From an uncultured Lachnospiraceae bacterium (GTDB lineage Bacteria; Bacillota; Clostridia; Lachnospirales; Lachnospiraceae), in NCBI GenBank assembly GCA_934330725.1, contig CAKRGM010000034.1, forward strand, positions 1 through 27,449: DNA of 27,449 bases. Direction: 5' to 3'. Below the pieces are notes generated by a model. That model made no database searches and had not been told where the DNA came from. It was given only the letters and a program-made list of their open reading frames with translations. Shown one piece after another: positions 15,267-22,707 of this stretch (position 1 is the stretch's first letter; every line of letters begins with the position of its first letter). The position numbers were made by a program, and so were the translations under genes.

Positions 15267-16037
15267 TTATAGAATTTTGTGCTTAAATATTTTTACTGCT
15301 GCAAAAGCATTCAGTACTATCAGTCCCAATGTCACAGCTATTGCTGCAAGATAATCCTGTGCGGCTTTTGCTCCCGTAAGAAGATTTGTTGAAGCCATAA
15401 GATATGTCGGCACATATTTTGTTAATGATGGAATCACTCCAATAATATAAGCTGCTGCAAATGCGGCCAGCGCAGACATCATTACAAATGATGTGGTATT
15501 TCCAGCTGATGATGCAAGCATGATAACAGATATAAGCCATACTCCTGCCAGATAAAACGCAAAGCATGCAAAGAAAATATTATGAGCAACGCCATTATCC
15601 CAGAAATATGCATTATATCCGTATGTAATGCCATAACCGGTAAGACATCCGACTGTCCATACAACTATCATCAAAACAGCTTTAGATGCAAGAATCTTCC
15701 ATCTTTTCATTCCTTTAGTAATAATATTGGTAAGTGTTGAACTCTGGTATTCTTTTGTCACTATAGCACTAAACATTACAACAAATACTATCAGCACCAT
15801 AGGAATATTTTTAAAAAACTGCTCCCATGATGTCATTGCCGTAACCTCTACGTTAGAAACTATCATTCCATTTTCGGCCAGCTGTTTAGACATCATATCC
15901 ATAAGCCACGGTGTAAGCTTAGCCGTTGCAGGATTCATTATCCCAAATATGATAAACACCGCCAGAAATATTATTATTTTGCCGCTTCTTACAAACTCTG
16001 TAAATTCTTTTCTAATAAAAGCTGTTAACTGACTCAT
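15267..16037 (-). CDS. ABC-2 type permease (YxlG-like)
   Basis: A 256-aa membrane protein with about six hydrophobic helices and a large outer loop after the first helix (residues ~35-60, with TPWLMDMMSKQLAENGM). It belongs to the ABC-2 permease family, which works with the ATPase encoded immediately upstream, overlapping by 4 bases. The motif FVVMFSAIVTKEYQSSTLTN in the second helix region is typical. The pair probably exports a peptide or other toxic compound, or has a cell-envelope role; substrate is not known. Confidence 0.82.
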   Translation of the reverse strand: MSQLTAFIRKEFTEFVRSGKIIIFLAVFIIFGIMNPATAKLTPWLMDMMSKQLAENGMIVSNVEVTAMTSWEQFFKNIPMVLIVFVVMFSAIVTKEYQSSTLTNIITKGMKRWKILASKAVLMIVVWTVGCLTGYGITYGYNAYFWDNGVAHNIFFACFAFYLAGVWLISVIMLASSAGNTTSFVMMSALAAFAAAYIIGVIPSLTKYVPTYLMASTNLLTGAKAAQDYLAAIAVTLGLIVLNAFAAVKIFKHKIL

Positions 16038-16939
16038 CTGGCATTCACCTCCAAAAACAAATCTTCAAGTGTCGGCTCAAGCTGTTCAAGCCTTTTTACT
16101 GCGATTTTATTAGCAGACAGACACTCTGTTATCTTAAGCATTTCACTACTTCCGCCATTGGCAATAACTACTTTATTATCATCCTGTATGGCCCTGCCAT
16201 CATATTCTGATATGAAACGGGCTGCATCATCAGCACTGGTAAATAAGATTTCTGCTTTGTTTCCAATATGACTGTCTCTTATATAATCAAGTGTTCCACA
16301 AAGTGCAATCTGACCATTATTTAAAAATGCTACTCTGTCGCATATTCTTTCAACATCAGATAATATATGCGTTGAAAATATAATTGTTGTTTCTTTTCCT
16401 GATTCACAAAGTATATCAAGAATTTCTTTTCTTCCTATAGGATCAAGCGCTGATGTCGGCTCATCACAGATGAGAAGCTTAGGCCTGTTTAACAATGCCT
16501 GTGCAATTCCCAGACGCTGTTTCATTCCCCTTGAAAATCCTTTTATTCTTTTTCTGCCTGATTCTTTAAGTCCCACAAGCTGCAAAAGCTCTTGAACTCT
16601 GTCAGCTAAATCATCTTTTTTCATTCCTGTTATCTGGCCGCACATTTTAAGATATTCCGCCGGCGTCATAAATCCATAGAATTCAGGAACATCAGGAAGA
16701 TATCCGATATATCTGTTTGTTGTATTTTCACCGGTTGTTACTCTTTCACCATTGACATATATCTCACCCTTATCAGCCTTAAGAAGTCCGAGTATCATTT
16801 TCATTGTAGTTGTTTTTCCGGCTCCATTTTTCCCAATAAATCCAAATACACAATGTTCAGGTATTGAAAAACTGAGATCTTTTATTATTTCATTTCCCCC
16901 AAATGACTTTGCAACATGCGAAACTTCAAGTATATTCAT
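16034..16939 (-). CDS. ABC transporter ATPase (YxlF-like)
   Basis: A 301-aa ATPase. Walker A is GKNGAGKTT, the signature is the variant FSRGMKQRLG (typical of CcmA/BcrA/YxlF-type export ATPases), Walker B is LLICDEPTSALDP and the H-loop is FSTHIL. The ~80-residue C-terminal extension ending LEPTLEDLFLEV is normal for the family. Its start codon overlaps the stop of the small membrane protein gene (TAATG), so translation is coupled. It energises the permease encoded next. Confidence 0.88.
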   Translation of the reverse strand: MNILEVSHVAKSFGGNEIIKDLSFSIPEHCVFGFIGKNGAGKTTTMKMILGLLKADKGEIYVNGERVTTGENTTNRYIGYLPDVPEFYGFMTPAEYLKMCGQITGMKKDDLADRVQELLQLVGLKESGRKRIKGFSRGMKQRLGIAQALLNRPKLLICDEPTSALDPIGRKEILDILCESGKETTIIFSTHILSDVERICDRVAFLNNGQIALCGTLDYIRDSHIGNKAEILFTSADDAARFISEYDGRAIQDDNKVVIANGGSSEMLKITECLSANKIAVKRLEQLEPTLEDLFLEVNAR

Positions 16940-17139
16940 TACTCATCCTCTTTTCCTAAAACAAAATATAAAACCGGTCCGATAAATTCCATGCCCGCTA
17001 TTGCAACAACCAGCCACAATATACGGTTTCCTCTTTTATAATGCTTATGTGTAAGGATATGCCAGATTGTATATCCTAAAAGTATAAGTTCAACAATAAT
17101 AACCGGTATCAAAAACGGTATAATTTCTTTAATATTCAT
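16939..17139 (-). CDS. Small PLDc_N-domain membrane protein (YxlE-like)
   Basis: A 66-aa protein with two hydrophobic helices (IIPFLIPVIIVELILLGYTI and LWLVVAIAGMEFIGPVLYFV) separated by a basic turn (THKHYKRGNR), ending GKEDE. This is the phospholipase D nuclease N-terminal fold seen alone in YxlE. In Bacillus subtilis yxlE precedes the ABC pair yxlFG, as here. Start 17139 is chosen for its GGAGG and because the upstream codons belong to a tandem-repeat region. Confidence 0.8.
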   Translation of the reverse strand: MNIKEIIPFLIPVIIVELILLGYTIWHILTHKHYKRGNRILWLVVAIAGMEFIGPVLYFVLGKEDE

Positions 17140-17201
17140 AACCAGCCTCCATACAATATGATGATATATACAATATAATGATATATGAAATACATTACAT
17201 G

Positions 17202-17253
17202 ACAATTTCACATCACAATTTCACATCACAATTTCACATCATAATTTCACATC
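17202..17253. repeat. Four tandem copies of a 13-bp unit
   Basis: ACAATTTCACATC is repeated four times head to tail, the last copy with one change (ATAATTTCACATC). It lies between the stop of the XRE regulator gene and the start of the YxlE-like gene. It is a simple tandem repeat and may vary in number between strains, which would change the spacing in the operon. Confidence 0.85.
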
Positions 17254-17254
17254 A

Positions 17255-18379
17255 CTATATATCTTCTAAATGTTCAATGCTTTTTTTAGAATTTTTAAAC
17301 TTCTCATTATCTTTTATTGGTTCAAAAACCGGATTTTCCATTGTTTTTTTTACATCCTCCAGAACTACTTTTCTATCCCTCGGTGCCTGTGTTCCACTGT
17401 CAAGCATTTCAAAATATTTCATAATATTATCGAAATAACTGTCTCCATGTAGTTTCATTCCATCCGGTTTGAAAAGCTTCAGTATGCATGCTGCATATTT
17501 TTCCATACATTCTGCCGCCTTGTCAAAGTTTCCATTTAAAATACTGCATATAGCAGCCTGATACTCAAATCCTGCAACACTATTGGGATTAAGTTCAATA
17601 AGACAGTATGTTTCTATTACATTTTCTATGCGCTTTATTGTTTCCATGCATTTTTCAGCATCATCTGCTTTTACTGTCAGATAACATGCAGCCTCCGAAA
17701 TCAGTTCAAAAACAGAGTTGTACATACTCAGCTGTGTAAAACTGTCTGCCTCGCTTTGGTTACCAGTCATTAAATACGCCTGAATAAGAATTGTCTGTCC
17801 CTGCCTTGAAAATCGTAATGGATCTTCAAGATCTTCAATAGAATCTATAACCTCCTGTCCATGACCTCTTTGTAATTCTGCCATTGCCCTGATAATGATT
17901 ACATCATTGCATATTTTTACATCGCTGCAGTCTGATTTTATGTGATCACACAACTCAGAAATCATTTTGAGAACATCAGCCTTTTTTTCATTGTTTTCCG
18001 CCAAAGTATAATGATTAAGCCACAACACACATACCTGAAACAGAAAAGCATAACATGAGTAATACCGCTTAACATAGCTTTTTGTCTTTTGCATGACCTC
18101 ATCAAATGGTTTTTGGGCAAACTCTTTTGCAAAATCCTGATACAGTTTCCGTATCTGCTCCTTTGATAACTGCGGTTCATATCCTACAAGTTCATCTATT
18201 GTCACATTAAAAAAAGCCGCCAGCTGAGGAAGGATTGTAATATCCGGTGTGCTCTGGCTGTTTTCCCATTTTGATACGGAAGCCTTTGTAACCCCAATAA
18301 AATCTGCCAGCTGTTCCTGCGTAAGTTTCTTATTTTTTCTTAAACGTACTATATTTTCAGCAATATTTAAACTATTCAT
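17255..18379 (-). CDS. XRE-family regulator with helical-repeat C-terminus
   Basis: A 374-aa cytoplasmic regulator. Residues ~5-62 are a Cro/C1 helix-turn-helix (LTQEQLADFIGVTKASVSKWE). The remaining ~310 residues are largely helical with TPR-like pairs, as in regulators that sense a peptide or protein partner. ATG 18379 has GGAGGGG five bases upstream; an ATG ten codons earlier lacks one. It lies 115 bases ahead of the YxlEFG-like genes on the same strand and probably controls them. The ligand is unknown. Confidence 0.82.
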   Translation of the reverse strand: MNSLNIAENIVRLRKNKKLTQEQLADFIGVTKASVSKWENSQSTPDITILPQLAAFFNVTIDELVGYEPQLSKEQIRKLYQDFAKEFAQKPFDEVMQKTKSYVKRYYSCYAFLFQVCVLWLNHYTLAENNEKKADVLKMISELCDHIKSDCSDVKICNDVIIIRAMAELQRGHGQEVIDSIEDLEDPLRFSRQGQTILIQAYLMTGNQSEADSFTQLSMYNSVFELISEAACYLTVKADDAEKCMETIKRIENVIETYCLIELNPNSVAGFEYQAAICSILNGNFDKAAECMEKYAACILKLFKPDGMKLHGDSYFDNIMKYFEMLDSGTQAPRDRKVVLEDVKKTMENPVFEPIKDNEKFKNSKKSIEHLEDI

Positions 18380-18428
18380 CTTCCCCTCCAGTTCTTTAAC
18401 CATATTCATTACTTTTCCTTACATCGTA

Positions 18429-18457
18429 ATTATATCTGCATTAATCATATAGCACAA
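18429..18457 (-). promoter_or_regulatory. Probable promoter of the XRE-ABC operon
   Basis: Minus strand TTGTGC (18457-18452), 17-base spacer, TATAAT (18434-18429). The -10 is perfect and the -35 partial. The start point near 18422 leaves ~43 bases before the XRE start codon. Confidence 0.5.
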
Positions 18458-18487
18458 TGGAAACGAGCGATACTTTACGATATAAAA

Positions 18488-18521
18488 TCAACCGACAGGA
18501 AACTTTCATCCTGCCGGTTGA
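18488..18521 (-). terminator. Terminator after the hydrolase gene
   Basis: Arms 18488-18500 (TCAACCGACAGGA) and 18509-18521 (TCCTGCCGGTTGA) pair at 12 of 13 positions with an 8-base loop. On the minus strand TTTTAT follows. It separates the hydrolase gene from the XRE promoter. Confidence 0.65.
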
Positions 18522-18602
18522 CTTATCATGATCACCCTATTGTGGTTGGTCTGTTACAGTATATTTATTTTAAACTAAGCTATAATATTTTATCTTCTTA
18601 TC

Positions 18603-19439
18603 CTATTTTATTAATTTTACAATCCACTCACCAATCGTATTGGCAAGCTGTATTCTGCTCCCACATAAAGAATGATCTGTATGCAACAGTACGTATTCAT
18701 GATAAGGCTCACTTCCAGACTGCTCTAATCTGCTAAACAATGGTTCAATCATATTTTGCGGTGGTGCAATATCATCACAGTCAGCACCGACAAATAAAAT
18801 ATTTCTTTCCTTAAGATCATCAGCCGCTTCCGGAATTGACAATACCTTACTATTTTTTCTGGCATCTTCAAATAATTCTTCTTCACTCGTAAGTTTAAGG
18901 CAATTACCTTCCTCATGAATCATTTCTTTTAAATCATTTTCAGTACCTGTTCTAAAACCATAATCCAGATCATATGGTGCAATAGCTACTGTTCCACGAA
19001 TGTTTTTTAATTTACGTGTCGCATTTATAACTGTCATTCCCCCCATGCTGTGTCCAACTAAAAACAAATTATCTTTATCAATATTAAATTTATCTATACT
19101 TTCCTGTGACAATATCCACTTTACAATCAGCTCTATATCCCCGGTAAGGTTGCTGAAAAAATAATTATCCTCGCTTCCCCAGGCTCCCCTGTGATTTACG
19201 TGTACAACTACACATCCCATTCTTCTAAGTGCATGTTCAATATCATTATTAGTTGTATATCCTGGAAATCCATGTGACATTATAACGCATGGATGTTTAC
19301 CCTGATACTCAGCTCCCGGCGTAAGAATATAGCCAAATAAATGATAACCATTTCCTTCTATATCAACCTCGCTTATATGAGGCATATCCTGTGCATTTAC
19401 ATATTGTGTATCTTTAAAAAGATTTTCTAACTTTAACAT
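18603..19439 (-). CDS. Serine alpha/beta hydrolase
   Basis: A 278-aa single-domain hydrolase. The oxyanion segment is SHGFPGY (55-61), the nucleophile elbow is GHSMGG with S131, and GADCDDIAPP and LLHTDHSL supply the likely acidic residue and histidine. The fold fits acyl esterases and dienelactone-hydrolase-like or S9-like peptidases; no signal peptide, so cytoplasmic. Start 19439 (ATG with GGAG nine bases before) is preferred to a TTG five codons earlier. It stands alone between two terminators. Its promoter carries the same GTTATA/TATAAC half-sites as metQ, hinting at shared control. Substrate unknown. Confidence 0.75.
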   Translation of the reverse strand: MLKLENLFKDTQYVNAQDMPHISEVDIEGNGYHLFGYILTPGAEYQGKHPCVIMSHGFPGYTTNNDIEHALRRMGCVVVHVNHRGAWGSEDNYFFSNLTGDIELIVKWILSQESIDKFNIDKDNLFLVGHSMGGMTVINATRKLKNIRGTVAIAPYDLDYGFRTGTENDLKEMIHEEGNCLKLTSEEELFEDARKNSKVLSIPEAADDLKERNILFVGADCDDIAPPQNMIEPLFSRLEQSGSEPYHEYVLLHTDHSLCGSRIQLANTIGEWIVKLIK

Positions 19440-19475
19440 AATCTTAATCTCCAATTCAAAATTATTATATTAAAT

Positions 19476-19504
19476 ATATAAACATTTACACCGGTTAAAG
19501 TCAA
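19476..19504 (-). promoter_or_regulatory. Promoter of the hydrolase gene
   Basis: Minus strand TTGACT (19504-19499), 17-base spacer, TTATAT (19481-19476), putting the start near 19469. Confidence 0.55.
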
Positions 19505-19524
19505 TTATGTATTAACTATGTTTT

Positions 19525-19572
19525 GTTATAGATATTACCTATAACTAATTGTCTGCAACTGATTCCTATAAC
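19525..19572 (-). promoter_or_regulatory. Candidate operator upstream of the hydrolase gene
   Basis: GTTATAG (19525-19531) and CTATAAC (19539-19545) form a perfect dyad with a 7-base gap, centred near -66. A third CTATAAC is at 19566-19572. The half-sites equal those upstream of metQ, but the spacing differs by 4 bases (GTTATA-N9-TATAAC here, N5 there). Confidence 0.45.
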
Positions 19573-19573
19573 T

Positions 19574-19603
19574 AAATTAAGCGGCCTTTCAGCCGCTTAA
19601 TTT
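19574..19603 (-). terminator. Terminator of the tcdA-TtcA-like operon
   Basis: A perfect 12-bp stem (AAATTAAGCGGC / GCCGCTTAATTT) with a 6-base loop lies 48 bases beyond the stop of the rhodanese-PP-loop gene. The T-run is only three bases long, but the A/T-rich stem ends supply weak pairing. Confidence 0.65.
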
Positions 19604-19650
19604 ATACTATGATATTAACTTTTATTCTATCAAAACTTTGTTGCGAAGAA

Positions 19651-20913
19651 CTAATATTCTTCAAGAAATGTGTGTTTAACACCTTTTTTCTTATATGCAA
19701 CAACTGTATCAATATTAACATTTTCAACACTTTTGAAAATATTGCTTTCAACAAATGGATTTGTTTCCTTCATTTTAGCTATAAGCTGCTTTACTTCCTG
19801 CCTCTTCGACTTATTTGTTCCATCACTGTTACAGGTTGTGCAGGTATCAGTGAATTTACATGCACACTGGATAAAATTAAGTCCGTTATAATCACGCCAA
19901 TGCTTGATATCATCTTCCCTTATAAGGTACATTGGACGAATAAGCTCCATTCCCTCAAAATTAGTACTATGAAGCTTTGGCATCATTGTCTGCACCTGTG
20001 CCCCATATAACATACCCATAAGGATTGTCTCAATAACATCATCATAATGATGACCAAGCGCAATCTTATTACAGCCCATTTCCTTAGCCTTTTTATAAAG
20101 ATGTCCTCTTCTCATCCTTGCACACAGATAGCATGGTGATTTCTCAACATTAAAAACTGCATCAAAAATATCACTTTCATATATCTCAATAGGAATTCCA
20201 AGAATCTTCGCATTATTTTCTATAATCTGACGGTTATATTCACTGTATCCGGGATCCATGACAAGAAATTTAACTTCAAACTCAAATTTATTATGGCGTT
20301 TTAACTCCTGAAACAGCTTTGCCATAAGCATTGAATCTTTACCTCCTGATATACAGACGGCAATAGAATCACCTTCCTTAACAAGCTCATACTCATTAAT
20401 TGCTTTTGCAAATTTACTAAAGAGCTGTTTATGGAATTTTTTTCTGATACTAAGTTCAATCTGCTCAGTTCTTGTAAGTTCTTTTTTCTTCTTCTTATTC
20501 GGCTTTCCTTCCTGTACATCTACGTCTGCAGCAATGTCTTCACCTGCTGATTTTTCTGTTTCATTTATCTGTGACTGGGCAATCTCATTGTTAAGCTTGT
20601 CTACAAGCCACTTATTATATCCGCCTTCGAAACTGACAGCTTTAAATCCATTTTCATTAAGCTTATTTGCAATCTCAACACTAATTTCACCACGAACACA
20701 CATTATTACAAATAGTTTATTGTTAATGCCCTGCATATCTGACAGTGATTGTTTTACTTTTTCAAAATCACTGTCAAATTCTTCCTGTCTTATATTCACA
20801 GCTTCAGGCACATGCCCGAAATCAAATGTCATCTTGTCACGTATATCAATAACAATGTATTCATCGCTGTTTAATTGTGCTAATCCGCTCCATGTAATAT
20901 TTATATTTTCCAT
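19651..20913 (-). CDS. Rhodanese-TtcA-like PP-loop fusion protein (tRNA thiolation)
   Basis: A 420-aa two-domain protein. Residues ~5-105 are a rhodanese domain with active-site C72 in the loop CVRGEIS. A charged, lysine-rich linker (~111-150) leads to a PP-loop ATPase with SGGKDSM (189-195), CYLC (C261, C264), GHHYDD (287-292) and a C-terminal set of cysteines C350, C352, C358, C361. The second half resembles TtcA, the [4Fe-4S] enzyme that makes 2-thiocytidine at tRNA position 32. The fused rhodanese could hand persulfide sulfur directly to the PP-loop site. It is co-transcribed with tcdA, another tRNA modification gene, 33 bases upstream. The exact nucleotide modified is inferred. Confidence 0.8.
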   Translation of the reverse strand: MENINITWSGLAQLNSDEYIVIDIRDKMTFDFGHVPEAVNIRQEEFDSDFEKVKQSLSDMQGINNKLFVIMCVRGEISVEIANKLNENGFKAVSFEGGYNKWLVDKLNNEIAQSQINETEKSAGEDIAADVDVQEGKPNKKKKKELTRTEQIELSIRKKFHKQLFSKFAKAINEYELVKEGDSIAVCISGGKDSMLMAKLFQELKRHNKFEFEVKFLVMDPGYSEYNRQIIENNAKILGIPIEIYESDIFDAVFNVEKSPCYLCARMRRGHLYKKAKEMGCNKIALGHHYDDVIETILMGMLYGAQVQTMMPKLHSTNFEGMELIRPMYLIREDDIKHWRDYNGLNFIQCACKFTDTCTTCNSDGTNKSKRQEVKQLIAKMKETNPFVESNIFKSVENVNIDTVVAYKKKGVKHTFLEEY

Positions 20914-20946
20914 GATTATCCTCCGGTTAAATCATATGTTTTGAAA

Positions 20947-21702
20947 TTACAGTTTTATAATATACCTTACTATTTCAGAAGCAATCATAAGTCCGGCAAC
21001 CGCTGGAACAAATACCATACTTCCCGGAATATCACGTCTCTGCGCACATGTTCTTTCAGTTCCCGGAGGACACACACAATGATTTCTGCAGCTTATTGAT
21101 GGATCATCATCTGCTTTAACCGGCTTTTCTGTTGAAAATACTACCTTAAGATGTTTTACTCTTCTTTTCTTTAATTCATGCCGCATCACCTTAGCCAAAG
21201 GACACATTGTTGTCTTATAAATATCAGCGATCTGCAGTTTTGTCGGATCTGTTTTATTTCCCGCTCCCATACAGCTTATAACCGGAACATTCTCTTCCTT
21301 CGCCTTCATTATTATACTTATTTTTGCAGTTACTGTATCTACAGCATCAACTACATAATCATAATCTTTAAAGTTAAATTCATCCGCATTTTCAGGCAGA
21401 TAAAAACATTTATGAACATTTACATTTGCCTTTGGATTGATGGATAATATACGCTCCTTCATAACATCGGCTTTATATTGACCAATAGTTTTAAATGTTG
21501 CGATAATCTGTCGGTTAATATTAGTCAGACAAATCTTATCGTCATCAATTAAATCAATATTTCCTACACCACTCCTTGCCAGTCCTTCTGCCACATATCC
21601 TCCAACACCACCGATTCCAAATATTGCAACCCTGGTTTTTGAAAGGGTATCTATTGCATCTTTACCAATTACAAGTTGTGTTCGTGAAAACTGATTTAAC
21701 AT
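20947..21702 (-). CDS. tcdA: tRNA threonylcarbamoyladenosine dehydratase TcdA
   Basis: A 251-aa E1-like enzyme of the ThiF/MoeB fold that uses ATP to cyclise t6A37 of tRNA to ct6A. Motifs are GIGGVGGYVAEGLARSGVG (29-47), NINRQIIA with the ATP-binding Arg, DAVDTV, CMGAGNKTDPTKLQIADIYKT, and a cysteine-bearing insert SCRNHCVCPPGTERTC. The insert plus C-terminal hydrophobic helix is typical of TcdA and separates it from MoeB and ThiF. GGAGG precedes ATG 21702. It is followed closely by the TtcA-like gene, giving a small tRNA modification operon. Confidence 0.87.
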   Translation of the reverse strand: MLNQFSRTQLVIGKDAIDTLSKTRVAIFGIGGVGGYVAEGLARSGVGNIDLIDDDKICLTNINRQIIATFKTIGQYKADVMKERILSINPKANVNVHKCFYLPENADEFNFKDYDYVVDAVDTVTAKISIIMKAKEENVPVISCMGAGNKTDPTKLQIADIYKTTMCPLAKVMRHELKKRRVKHLKVVFSTEKPVKADDDPSISCRNHCVCPPGTERTCAQRRDIPGSMVFVPAVAGLMIASEIVRYIIKL

Positions 21703-21718
21703 ACTAATCCTCCATGTC

Positions 21719-21736
21719 AGTGCAATTTATTGCACT
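21719..21736 (-). other. Small hairpin between pflA and tcdA
   Basis: AGTGCAAT-TT-ATTGCACT is a perfect 8-bp inverted repeat located between the pflA stop and the tcdA ribosome site. It has no T-run, so it may be a processing site or an operator. Confidence 0.4.
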
Positions 21737-21760
21737 AATGCTCCTTTGTTTTATAATAAT

Positions 21761-22522
21761 TTACTTTAAATATCCTGTATAACCTGCTGTATCAAGAATA
21801 TCATTTGCTCTCTTTATCTCTTCTTTTGTAGGTGGTTTTACATCTGGAAGCAAATACTCAATTCCCAGTTCCTTCCACTTATATACGCCGAGTGTATGAT
21901 ATGGAAGTACTTCAAATCTCTTAACTGTCTTTAATGTTTTAACGTATTTTCCCAAAGCTTCAAGGTCTTCCTGTGAATCTGTTACACCAGGCACAAGTAC
22001 ATGACGAATCCACATATCTTTATTATTTTCCGACAGATACTCTGCCATGTCAAGAATATTTTTATTAGACCATCCAGTTAATTCCTTATGATGTTCCTCA
22101 TTGATTTCCTTAATATCCAGCATATATAAATCTGTATACTTCATCAATTCATTGAATTTACTGAAAAATGGCTCTTCCCGTGTAAATGGATTTCCTGATG
22201 TATCAAGTACTGTTGTTACACCGTTTTTCTTTGCAATTTTAAACAGTTCTGTAACAAAATCAATCTGTAGAAGTGCTTCACCGCCACTTACTGTAATACC
22301 TCCCTTATCTTTCCAGTAAAAGCGATAACGATATGCTTTATCAAAAGCTTCCTGCGGAGTTATGAGTTCTCCACCTTCAAGCTTCCATGTATCAGGATTA
22401 TGACAATATTTACATCTCATATGACATCCCTGTAAAAAGAAAACATATCTAAGCCCCGGACCGTCTACCGAACCAAAGCTCTCAACTGAATGAATCTTTC
22501 CCTTAACTGTGTGTGTATCCAT
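21761..22522 (-). CDS. pflA: Pyruvate formate-lyase activating enzyme
   Basis: A 253-aa radical-SAM enzyme that abstracts hydrogen from the glycine of PflB to make the glycyl radical. The cluster motif C33-X3-C37-X2-C40 (CHMRCKYC), SVDGPGLRYVFFLQG before it, GGEALLQ and DIKEINEEHHKELTG are characteristic of PflA. Start 22522 has GAGG six bases upstream; codons before it are not credible. It lies downstream of pflB and is separated from it by 185 bases with a strong hairpin, so it is probably made at a lower level. Confidence 0.93.
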   Translation of the reverse strand: MDTHTVKGKIHSVESFGSVDGPGLRYVFFLQGCHMRCKYCHNPDTWKLEGGELITPQEAFDKAYRYRFYWKDKGGITVSGGEALLQIDFVTELFKIAKKNGVTTVLDTSGNPFTREEPFFSKFNELMKYTDLYMLDIKEINEEHHKELTGWSNKNILDMAEYLSENNKDMWIRHVLVPGVTDSQEDLEALGKYVKTLKTVKRFEVLPYHTLGVYKWKELGIEYLLPDVKPPTKEEIKRANDILDTAGYTGYLK

Positions 22523-22621
22523 TTTAATCCTCATTTCTGCACACGCTTTTATATCCATTAAAGGGCTGTGTCAAGTGTGCAGGACACACCCCTGCAAATA
22601 ATTATCTGATAAGTTTAATAA

Positions 22622-22663
22622 TAGCGGGCAGATCAGCTGTTTGTACAGTCATTCTGCCCGCTA
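22622..22663 (-). terminator. Hairpin between pflB and pflA (partial terminator or mRNA stabiliser)
   Basis: An 11-bp perfect stem TAGCGGGCAGA / TCTGCCCGCTA encloses a 20-base loop, 45 bases after the pflB stop. On the minus strand TTATTA follows, a weak T-run. It probably lowers read-through into pflA or protects pflB mRNA. Confidence 0.6.
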
Positions 22664-22707
22664 TTCACTATTCTATACGATAGAATTATTTATAATTCGT
22701 CATTCAA

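Noticed and set aside
17202..17253. CRISPR-like array
   Set aside because: The 13-bp units are directly adjacent with no spacers, and no cas genes are nearby.
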